Below are positions 57,258-64,000 of a stretch of 64,000 nucleotides of DNA, piece after piece. Each line of letters opens with the position of its first letter. The first letter of the stretch is position 1. Under the pieces are notes generated by a model that was not told where the DNA came from, ran no database searches, and saw only the letters and a program-made list of their open reading frames with translations. The DNA is from JACRCT01 sp049841135 (GTDB lineage Bacteria > Myxococcota > Myxococcia > Myxococcales > UBA5297): positions 61,892 to 125,891 of the forward strand of contig JASGHK010000003.1 in assembly GCA_049841135.1 (NCBI GenBank), in the 5' to 3' direction. Both the position numbers and the translations under genes were made by a program.

Positions 57258-58040
57258 CTACTCGGCCCGGGCGGTGCCGTTCAGCCTCGCCCGCGCCTGG
57301 TGCACGAGCGCCTGCACGGCCTCGTGCGCCATCTTCCTCGTCTCTTCCGGGTCGCCGGGCGCGATGGGCTCTCCGTGCTCGAGCGCCAGGCGCACCACCT
57401 TCATCCCGCCCAGCTTCTTCCAGTGCTCGAGGAAGGAGTCCTCGACGAAGCAGGCGTCCTCGCGCTCGTAGGCCACGCCCAGCGGGACGATCTGCGCCTT
57501 CGTCCGCGCGGCCGCCACGAAGGCGCCGGCGCGGAACGGCTGGACCTCGTCGCCGGCGAACGTCGTTCCTTCGGGGAAGACGAGAACGCCCTTGCCGTTG
57601 CGTACCGCCTCGGACATCGCCGCCACCGCCGCGCGACCGCTGCTCTTGCTCTCGCGGTCGACGAAGACCGTGCCCACCCGCCGCGCCGCGGCGCCGATGA
57701 TCGGCCAGTTCGCCAGGTCGCCGCGGCTGAGCGCGAAGGCCTCGACGTGCGCCAGGTAGACGTAGATGTCGAGCATGGAGCGGTGGTTCATCACGAAGAT
57801 GCGGCCCTTGCCGCTCGCGTCCCGGCCGGGCAGGTAGTCGCCCTTCGGAAGGCCCGTCTCCACCCGCCCGCCGAGCAGCCGCAGGATCTGCCGGCCGTAG
57901 AGGCGCATCCAGCGGCGCGTCACCGCCTCGCTCTCGTCCCTGGGCGAAGCCAGTCGCGCCAGCTCCATCCCCGCGAGGTCGCCGAGCGTGATGCCGGCGA
58001 CGCCCGCCGTTCTGTAGGCCACGCGAAACACGGCGCGCAT
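57258..58040 (-). CDS. plsC: 1-acyl-sn-glycerol-3-phosphate acyltransferase (PlsC)
   Basis: PlsC makes phosphatidic acid from lyso-PA at the membrane. The 260-residue protein carries motif I NHRSMLD (His86, Asp91) and motif III VFPEGTT, plus VFVDRE before them. One N-terminal hydrophobic segment precedes the domain. The ATG at 58040 is preferred over an in-frame start at 58181, which would overlap the divergent gene at 58126. Other PlsC-like acyltransferases (ornithine-lipid, haemolysin type) are possible. Confidence 0.82.
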   Translation of the reverse strand: MRAVFRVAYRTAGVAGITLGDLAGMELARLASPRDESEAVTRRWMRLYGRQILRLLGGRVETGLPKGDYLPGRDASGKGRIFVMNHRSMLDIYVYLAHVEAFALSRGDLANWPIIGAAARRVGTVFVDRESKSSGRAAVAAMSEAVRNGKGVLVFPEGTTFAGDEVQPFRAGAFVAAARTKAQIVPLGVAYEREDACFVEDSFLEHWKKLGGMKVVRLALEHGEPIAPGDPEETRKMAHEAVQALVHQARARLNGTARAE

Positions 58041-58125
58041 GGTGCCCTGGAGGAGCGCCCGCGCGCAACGCAGTCGTAGTAGTCTCTCGGGCCTTCTCAG
58101 CCGACCCACCAGGAGCGAAACCGCC

Positions 58126-58440
58126 ATGTACGTCGAGGCCCAGGTCGAAGTCACCATCACCGACAAGACCTTCACCTCCACCGACCCCTACGACCTCAAG
58201 CTCTGGCTGCAGCGCGGCTTCAAGCAGAACGCCTGCTACCGGATCAGCGACTTCAAGGCCGGGCCGGGCCGCACCTTCAAGGCGGTGGTCGCCATCAACG
58301 CGCGCATCCTCCCCGAGCCGCAGTGGAAGGCGCTGGAGACCGGCACCAACGCCGCCGCGATGCGCCAGTTCGTGGAGACCACCTTCGCCGGCAAGGGCAC
58401 CGTCAAGTGCTCGGCCGACCCGAAGATCAAGGCGTCCTGA
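58126..58440 (+). CDS. Hypothetical 104-residue protein
   Basis: A small soluble protein with beta-strand-like spacing (AQVEVTITDKTFTSTDPYDL, then RTFKAVVAINARIL) and a helical C-terminus (ETGTNAAAMRQFVETT). No family recognised. It is eight bases upstream of the glycosyltransferase on the same strand, so co-expression is likely. The ATG at 58126 opens MYVEAQVEV. Confidence 0.55.
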   Translation: MYVEAQVEVTITDKTFTSTDPYDLKLWLQRGFKQNACYRISDFKAGPGRTFKAVVAINARILPEPQWKALETGTNAAAMRQFVETTFAGKGTVKCSADPKIKAS

Positions 58441-58448
58441 CCCCGTCG

Positions 58449-59942
58449 ATGGCGACGCGGCGCACCACGGCCCTCGTCCTGCTGGCGATCACGGCGGCGG
58501 GAGCGGCGGTGCGCCTGTGGGACGTCACCGACCAGAGCGTGTGGCTCGACGAGGCCGCCTCGCTGCTGCACGCGCGGCGGCCCTGGGCCGAGCTCCTCTC
58601 TAGCTCGGTCGATCCCGGCAACCCTCCGCTCTACTACCTCGGGCTCAAGGCCTGGTGCGCGCTCTTCGGCACCGGCGAGCTCGCGCTGCGCCTGCCGGCG
58701 GCGCTCTGTGGCATCGCGGCGATCCCGCTGGCGTTCCTCGTCGCCCGCGAGCTCTTCGACGACGAGCGCATCGGTCTTTTCGCCGCGGCGCTGCTCGCCG
58801 TCCTGCCCGCCCACGTCTATTACAGCCAGGAGTCGCGCCAGTACGCGCCGCTGGTGCTCTCCGGCCTCGTCACCGCCTGGGCCTACCTCGTCGCCCTGCG
58901 CACCGATCGCCGGGCGGCCTGGATCGCGATGGCGGTCTCCGGAGCCCTCGGTTTCTGGCTGCACTACAACGGCGCGCTGGTCGCGGTGGTCATCGCCGTC
59001 CACGTGCTGCTCTTCGCCCGACGGCCGCGGGCCTTTGCCTGCCTCGCCGCCTGCGCCGCGCTGTGCGTGCCGACCTTCGTCCTCTACCTGCTGCCCGCGC
59101 TCCGGCGAGGCAGCGACGGCTGGCAGGGCTACTTCACGCTCGCGTCGGTCCTCGACTGGGCGAGCTCGCTGTTCGGCTGGATCGTGATGCCCGACGAGCC
59201 GCTGTGGGCGAACGTGCCGGCCGCGCTGTCGCTGGCCGTCGCCATCCTCGCACCGCTCGTGCTCGCGGCGGTCGCCAGCCGCTCGGCCAGTCCCGGGCTA
59301 CGCCGCGGCCTCTCCTTCGCCGCGCTCTACTTCCTGCTCCCGTTCGTCTTGTGGGCCGCGCTCTGCCTCGCCAGGCCGCTGTGGCACCCGCGCTACCAAC
59401 TGGTGGCCGCACCGGGCTGGGTCTTGCTCGCGGCGTGGGCGCTGGGGACGGTCTCCCGCAAGCCCCGGCTCGCCCTGGGCGCGTTCATCGCGTTCCCCTG
59501 CCTGTTGAGCCTGTCGACCGCGCACTTCCGCTGGCTCAAGGCCGACTGGCGCGAGGCCGCCTCGGTCGCGCAGTCGGTGGAGACCGCCAGCCGCGGCCCT
59601 GGACGGGTGCTCGTCACCATGCCGTTCCAGGAATGGCCGCTCGCCTACTACCACCGCGGCGCCTGGCCCCGGACCGGCTTCGAGGCCGGCCACCCGGCGG
59701 ACTGCACCCAGCTGAGGTCGCTGACGGCAGGCGAAGGCACCACCGTCCTCATCCAGGCGAACGCCGCCGACGGCGATCCCTCGCTGGCTGTCGCCAAGGC
59801 GCTGGCCCGCGCCCACGGCGGCGGCTACCTTCGCAGCCTCGTGGGCATCCGCGTCTTCGCCTTTGGCTCCGGGGCCGCGGAGTCCGGCGGCCTGCCCGTG
59901 ACCGAGGCCGACCTCACGCTGCCGGGCAATCCCTGCCCCTGA
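58449..59942 (+). CDS. GT39/ArnT-like integral membrane glycosyltransferase
   Basis: A 497-residue protein with about eleven helices. The first periplasmic loop has the acidic pair VWLDEAASL (Asp33, Glu34) that catalyses transfer from polyprenyl-phosphate sugars in the PMT/ArnT family. The motif PPLYYLGLKAWCALFG (about 55-70) is also typical, with HVYYSQESRQY (family-typical region) later. The C-terminal 170 residues are soluble. Acceptor unknown; glycosylation of a lipid or protein is inferred. Confidence 0.8.
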   Translation: MATRRTTALVLLAITAAGAAVRLWDVTDQSVWLDEAASLLHARRPWAELLSSSVDPGNPPLYYLGLKAWCALFGTGELALRLPAALCGIAAIPLAFLVARELFDDERIGLFAAALLAVLPAHVYYSQESRQYAPLVLSGLVTAWAYLVALRTDRRAAWIAMAVSGALGFWLHYNGALVAVVIAVHVLLFARRPRAFACLAACAALCVPTFVLYLLPALRRGSDGWQGYFTLASVLDWASSLFGWIVMPDEPLWANVPAALSLAVAILAPLVLAAVASRSASPGLRRGLSFAALYFLLPFVLWAALCLARPLWHPRYQLVAAPGWVLLAAWALGTVSRKPRLALGAFIAFPCLLSLSTAHFRWLKADWREAASVAQSVETASRGPGRVLVTMPFQEWPLAYYHRGAWPRTGFEAGHPADCTQLRSLTAGEGTTVLIQANAADGDPSLAVAKALARAHGGGYLRSLVGIRVFAFGSGAAESGGLPVTEADLTLPGNPCP

Positions 59943-60043
59943 GCGATCGGTCGAGCCCGCCTGAGGGTCGTGACGGCGGATCCGGACCGTGAGGGCCAGC
60001 CACCCATTCGGAGAACGTCTGTCCGTCCCGGTTTCGGTTCCCC

Positions 60044-60058
60044 CTACACGGCGTGTAG
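60044..60058. promoter_or_regulatory. Inverted repeat CTACAC-GGC-GTGTAG
   Basis: A perfect 6-bp half-site palindrome with a three-base centre lies 120 bases upstream of the DUF4377 gene. Its size and place fit an operator for a TetR- or MarR-type repressor. No such regulator is adjacent, so this rests on symmetry alone. Confidence 0.35.
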
Positions 60059-60177
60059 TAACCTCCCCTCGCGCTGCCTGTTCATCCCGAGACACAGCCA
60101 GAGCCACTGAGACCCTCCGTCACGGCTCGCGCGTTTGCGGTGAAACCCAGCTGTCCCTCCGAAGAAAGAGGCTCCCG

Positions 60178-60903
60178 ATGATCCGCCTGCCCCTCCTCGT
60201 CGTAGCTGCCCTGCTCTGCTCCACGAGCCTCGCCGCGGCGGCCGACAAGGCTCCCGCTGCCCGGTCCGCCACCCTGTTCGTCGCCGCCGGCAAGGTGTCG
60301 TGCCAGGGCGGCGAAGCCAAGCAGGAGTGCCTGCAGACGCGCGCCTCCAAGACCGCGGCCTGGACCTTCTTCTACGACGCGATTGAGGGCTTTGCCTTCG
60401 AGCCCGGAAACACCTACGAGCTGAAGGTGCAGGTGACCGACGTCCCGAAGCCAGCGCAGGACGCCTCGTCGCTGCACTACAAGCTGGAGAAGGTGGTCTC
60501 CAAGGAGGCCGCGCCGGTGGTCGTCCCGGGCACCAGCGTCGGTCCGCTCAAGCTGGGCATGACCGCCGACGCCGTGAAGGCCACGAAGCTCCCCGTGGCC
60601 GCGGGCGCCGACAAGTCGACGCTCCGCGCGGGCCCGTTCGAGGTGGGCCTGGGTGCCGACGGCAAGGTGGAGGCCATCTGGATGCAGCTCGCCGACAGCG
60701 CCGGCGTCTCGGTCGACGGCAAGATCGTGGGGCCCATGGCGAAGCTCGACGACGTGAAGGCGGCCTTCGGCCCGTGCGACGCCAACCCGCAGCAGGCGCG
60801 CGGCGGCAACACCTTCAGCTGCCGGAGCGGCGCCCTCCAGGTGATCGAGGCCGGCCCGACCCAGGTCGTGACCCTCAAGGTGCTCAAGCCGGCGGCTCAA
60901 TAG
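60178..60903 (+). CDS. Secreted DUF4377-domain protein
   Basis: A 241-residue protein with a signal peptide (MIRLPLLVVAALLCSTSLAA). Residues about 30-110 match DUF4377: CQGGEAKQECLQTR, WTFFYDAIEGFAFEPGNTYE and a closing HYKLEKVVS. DUF4377 proteins are small secreted or lipoprotein-like stress proteins of unknown activity. The C-terminal 120 residues (from SVGPLKLGMTADAVK) repeat a beta-rich pattern with a Cys pair. The ATG at 60178 follows AGAGG. Convergent with the methyltransferase. Confidence 0.7.
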   Translation: MIRLPLLVVAALLCSTSLAAAADKAPAARSATLFVAAGKVSCQGGEAKQECLQTRASKTAAWTFFYDAIEGFAFEPGNTYELKVQVTDVPKPAQDASSLHYKLEKVVSKEAAPVVVPGTSVGPLKLGMTADAVKATKLPVAAGADKSTLRAGPFEVGLGADGKVEAIWMQLADSAGVSVDGKIVGPMAKLDDVKAAFGPCDANPQQARGGNTFSCRSGALQVIEAGPTQVVTLKVLKPAAQ

Positions 60904-60951
60904 CGCTTCAGGGTCGCTCGGAGCCGGTCCTCCATCGCCGGTGGCGTGCGG

Positions 60952-61710
60952 TCAGGGCTTGCGCGCCCAGGCGCAGAAGCTCATCGCGCTCACATAGACG
61001 GAGGTCGGGGCGCGGCTCTCCTCGTCCAGCTGGGCCGCCAACGACGTGAGCTCTGACTCGGTCGCAATGCCGGCGGCGACCACGCGGGCCTGCATCAGCC
61101 TCAGCAGCTGGGCGAGCGGATACTGCGAGCCCTGTCCCTCGATGACCGCCTCGGCGCGGACGCGCTCGAAGCGCAGCCCGGCCCGGTCGAGCGTCGCCGG
61201 CAAGCAGAACCCCATCGACGTGTTGGCCCGCTCCGCGACCAGCATCTGGCGGAGCCATCCCAACGCCCGGTCGTGCCCGGGCCTCGGCTCGAGCCGCGCG
61301 GGTATCACGGTCGAGTCGGTCTCCTCGAACACGACCAGCGCGTCGCGGCGCAGCCAGGCGGAGAGACGGCGCAGCACCTCGGCGGGGTCCGGCAAGTACA
61401 TCAGCACCCGCCGGCCGGCGAGGGCGTCGTAGGACTCCCGCCGCAGGCTCCCAAGCTCGGAGAGATCGCCCGCGACGTCGGCCGGCACGAACTGGACGTT
61501 ATTGAGCTGGTGTTCCTCCATCCGCTTTCGGGCGATCGCGAGGAACTCCAGGTTGCAGTCGACCGCCACCACGGCTCCCGACGGCCCGACCAGCTCCGCC
61601 AAGAGCTGCGTGACCTCGCCGCCGCCACAGCCGATCTCGATCGCGCGCATTCCGCGGGAGATGCCGGCCTCGGCGAGGAACCGCTTCGTCATCGAGTTGT
61701 CGCGCTCCAA
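60952..61710 (-). CDS. SAM-dependent class I methyltransferase
   Basis: A 252-residue methyltransferase. Motif I is AIEIGCGGGEVTQLL (about 23-37), motif II VVAVDCNLEFLAIAR with the acidic Asp, and the family continues with VQFVPADV and LMYLPDP. The start is TTG at 61710 (LERDNSMTKRFL), with GAGGTG before it; the ATG at 61692 is an alternative. Substrate unknown. It is divergent from the cytochrome gene at 61934. Confidence 0.8.
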   Translation of the reverse strand: MERDNSMTKRFLAEAGISRGMRAIEIGCGGGEVTQLLAELVGPSGAVVAVDCNLEFLAIARKRMEEHQLNNVQFVPADVAGDLSELGSLRRESYDALAGRRVLMYLPDPAEVLRRLSAWLRRDALVVFEETDSTVIPARLEPRPGHDRALGWLRQMLVAERANTSMGFCLPATLDRAGLRFERVRAEAVIEGQGSQYPLAQLLRLMQARVVAAGIATESELTSLAAQLDEESRAPTSVYVSAMSFCAWARKP

Positions 61711-61933
61711 TCCGCACCTCGGGTCTGCCTGCTCACGCTCGTGCTTCCGCTAACCTCGCTTGCCCAGCTTGGCAAGCCGCTCGGAGGCGGAGGTCGCAGC
61801 CTCGCAGCGATCCGAGGACCTCGCAGGGCTGTCGACGACGCCCCATCCGGGCCAGTTGAAACTCGAGGAACCGTCCCCAACGTCACGCCCCAAATTTGCG
61901 GCGGGGACGGATCTGCCCGCTCGAGGAGTCCTC

Positions 61934-64000
61934 ATGCGCTGCGCCGTTCGATGGGCCCTGGTCTGCGGGCTGGCCGTTGCGCTGGGCGGCTGTGGCAAGA
62001 GCAGCAACCAACCCGACGCGGGCGCCGGCGACGGGGGCGAGACCGCGAGCAAGGGGCTGGGCGCCCCGTTCAAGATCGTCATTCAGTCCGCCGACGTCCC
62101 TGCCAGCGGCAGCCCCACGGTGACCTTCCTGCTCACCGAGGACGACGGCACGCCGATCCAGGACCTCGCCACCGAGATCGCCAACGCCGCCGCGACCGCC
62201 CCGCAGCCCACGCCGCGAATGACGCCGCACTTCACCCTGGCCCAGCTCGAGGACGACCAGACCTATACGAACCTCTACGAGGTCACCGTCAACGCGCAGC
62301 CGTACAAGACCGCCGACGGCACCCAGCAGAACCCCAGCGGCTCGGCGACCCAGCCGCGCACCGAGCCTCCCGGCGGGGCGTTCCCCACGGCCCAACTGCA
62401 GAACAAGGGCGGCGGCGTCTACACGTACACCTTCACCGCGCCCACCACGCTCGCGACCAAGCTCGAGCGGACGCGGACGCACCTGCTGGGCTTCTACGCC
62501 ACGCGCGTGGTGGCGCCCCAGGGCACCGAGCTCTCCTTCCCGGTGAGCGCGACCTTCTCGTTCGTCCCCGGTGGAGGCACGGCCGCGACCTTCGAGCACG
62601 TCACCGACGCCGCCTGCAACGCCTGCCACGGGGTGCTGCAGGCCCACGACCAGCGGCGCACCGTCAACCTGTGCCTGACCTGCCACGCCGGCGACCGCGA
62701 GGCCACCTACCAGGACCCGGAGACGCTCGCCGACCTCGACCTGCGGGTGATGGCTCACAAGATTCACCGCGGCAGCGACCTGCCCTCGGTGATGAACGGC
62801 GTGCCCTACCACATCGTCGGCTTCCGGCAGACCGACCACGACTACTCGGACGTCGGCTTCCCGCGGGACATCCTCGACTGCGCCGTCTGCCACCAGGGCA
62901 AGGACGCCACCGCCTGGCGGGCCTCCGCGAGCGCCTGTCTCTCCTGCCACGACAACGTGCGCCTGGACGCGACCGGCACCGAGCCCTGCGGGCCGGGCGT
63001 CACCGTCGCGGCGTGCAATCACCGCGGCGGGCAGGTGCTGGCCACCGGAGCCTGCGGCGGCTGCCATGGCGCGCTGGACGTGACCGAGAACCATGTCAGC
63101 CCGGTGCGCCAGGCAATCGGCCGCTTCGCCTTCGAGATCACCGACGTGACCACCGGCGCCGACCGCATGCCCGTGATCAGCCTGCGGGTCGTGGATCCCA
63201 GCGCCGCCAACAAGCCCTACGTGCTGACCGGCACCCCCGACGAGCCCTGGACGCACGGAGCCGACAGCCGGCTCTTCGTGGACCTCGGCTGGCCCAACGC
63301 CGAGTACACCAACGAGGGCAGCGGCGCCGGCTACGGCCAGCCCATCTCCATCGACGTGCTCGGGAAGGGGGTCGCCGCCGCCGGACAGACCGGCGTCTAC
63401 CAGGTCACCTCACCCACCCCGCTGCCGGCCGGCGTCGAAGACTTCACCGTGGTCCTGGAAGGGCATCCGGCCGTCGCCAACCCGGCGAACACGAGCACCT
63501 TCTTGCGCGTGCCGGTGACCAACGCGCTGCGCTACGCCAAGGTCTCGGGCGGCACCGGGGCGACGCGGCGGGTGGTGGTGGACACCAACAAGTGCAACGT
63601 CTGCCACGAGCTGGTGAACGCCCACGGGCAGAACCGCACCGGCAACGTCCAGGTCTGCGCCGTCTGCCACAACCCGAACGCCACCGACGGGGCGCGGCGT
63701 GTCGCCGCCAACCCGCCCATCTCCGGGGAGCAGTCGGTGGACCTGAAGGTCCTCATTCACGAGGTGCACGCGAGCGGCGTGCGGCAGACGCCGGTGGAGA
63801 TTATCGGCTTCGGCGGCTCGAAGAACGAGTTCCCGCTGGGCTTCCCCCGCGACATCGGCGACTGCAACGCCTGCCACCTGCCGACCACCTGGACCCTGCC
63901 GCTCCCGCCCGAGGTCGCCGACACCACGGTCGCCACCGGAGCCGACCCGGCCAGTGCCGCCGACAACACGCGCCAGGGCCGGACTCAGGCCGTCTGCCTC
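61934..64000 (+). CDS. OmcA/MtrC-family multiheme c-type cytochrome lipoprotein (partial at right edge)
   Basis: A lipoprotein signal (MRCAVRWALVCGLAVALGGC, Cys20) precedes 669 visible residues of an OmcA/MtrC-type decaheme cytochrome. Eight CxxCH haem motifs are visible before the window ends (CNACH near residue 228, then CLTCH, CAVCH, CLSCH, CGGCH, CNVCH, CAVCH, CNACH). Between them are beta domains and the family-typical AHKIHRG near residue 275 and IHEVHASG. It probably carries electrons across or outside the outer membrane. The gene continues beyond 64000; the last haems and the C-terminus are missing. Confidence 0.85.
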   Translation, partial: MRCAVRWALVCGLAVALGGCGKSSNQPDAGAGDGGETASKGLGAPFKIVIQSADVPASGSPTVTFLLTEDDGTPIQDLATEIANAAATAPQPTPRMTPHFTLAQLEDDQTYTNLYEVTVNAQPYKTADGTQQNPSGSATQPRTEPPGGAFPTAQLQNKGGGVYTYTFTAPTTLATKLERTRTHLLGFYATRVVAPQGTELSFPVSATFSFVPGGGTAATFEHVTDAACNACHGVLQAHDQRRTVNLCLTCHAGDREATYQDPETLADLDLRVMAHKIHRGSDLPSVMNGVPYHIVGFRQTDHDYSDVGFPRDILDCAVCHQGKDATAWRASASACLSCHDNVRLDATGTEPCGPGVTVAACNHRGGQVLATGACGGCHGALDVTENHVSPVRQAIGRFAFEITDVTTGADRMPVISLRVVDPSAANKPYVLTGTPDEPWTHGADSRLFVDLGWPNAEYTNEGSGAGYGQPISIDVLGKGVAAAGQTGVYQVTSPTPLPAGVEDFTVVLEGHPAVANPANTSTFLRVPVTNALRYAKVSGGTGATRRVVVDTNKCNVCHELVNAHGQNRTGNVQVCAVCHNPNATDGARRVAANPPISGEQSVDLKVLIHEVHASGVRQTPVEIIGFGGSKNEFPLGFPRDIGDCNACHLPTTWTLPLPPEVADTTVATGADPASAADNTRQGRTQAVCL

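Overview
This is a high-GC window whose gene content points to Myxococcota (myxobacteria or relatives). The evidence is: two proteins with MYXO-CTERM-like tails, lipoproteins with long Asp/Ala/Pro linkers, Cys-rich repeat lipoproteins, a CglC-like gliding lipoprotein, an MglA-like GTPase remnant, PilZ proteins, a V4R protein and a PP2C phosphatase. No rRNA, tRNA, CRISPR array, prophage or insertion sequence was recognised.

Layout. 0-12.5 kb: MglA-like remnant, MFS/spermidine-synthase/TPR fusion, PEGA-like protein, ppk2, radA, and three secreted proteins or lipoproteins. 12.6-18.7 kb: nucleoside hydrolase, SGNH-hydrolase lipoprotein, an ERG24/LBR-type sterol reductase with an EXPERA (TMEM97/EBP-like) protein, and a MaoC-like hydratase. 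18.7-26.7 kb: a translationally coupled operon of two SPFH proteins and a membrane protein, a DUF2914-like secreted protein, an SRD5A-type steroid 5-alpha-reductase, a V4R protein and an MTA/SAH-deaminase-like amidohydrolase. 26.7-35.8 kb: a doubly degenerate receiver-GGDEF protein, PP2C phosphatase, CglC-like lipoprotein, RMD1-like protein, ABC1/UbiB kinase, a large Cys-rich lipoprotein and a PilZ-receiver fusion. 35.9-44.1 kb: nuoE-F-J-K-L-M-N (complex I). 44.2-52 kb: membrane protein, PG-binding/M15-like peptidase, an 18-repeat Asp/Cys protein, S41 protease and mobA. 52-64 kb: beta-helix/M23 operon, zinc-ribbon-Yip1/PilZ/kinase-like operon, PlsC, GT39-like glycosyltransferase, DUF4377 protein, methyltransferase, and an OmcA/MtrC multiheme cytochrome lipoprotein cut by the right edge.

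About eleven genes are split by one frameshift each. Both halves stay conserved, and several shifts lie in runs of C or G. I read these mostly as assembly indels and annotate each gene over its full extent.

The most notable biology is the set of three eukaryote-like sterol/steroid membrane-enzyme families within 8 kb. Next are the SPFH lipoprotein operon, GTGA-N6-TCAC operator-like sites at two divergent promoters, antistasin-like motifs in a bacterial lipoprotein, and a complex I operon lacking nuoG, nuoH and nuoI between nuoF and nuoJ.
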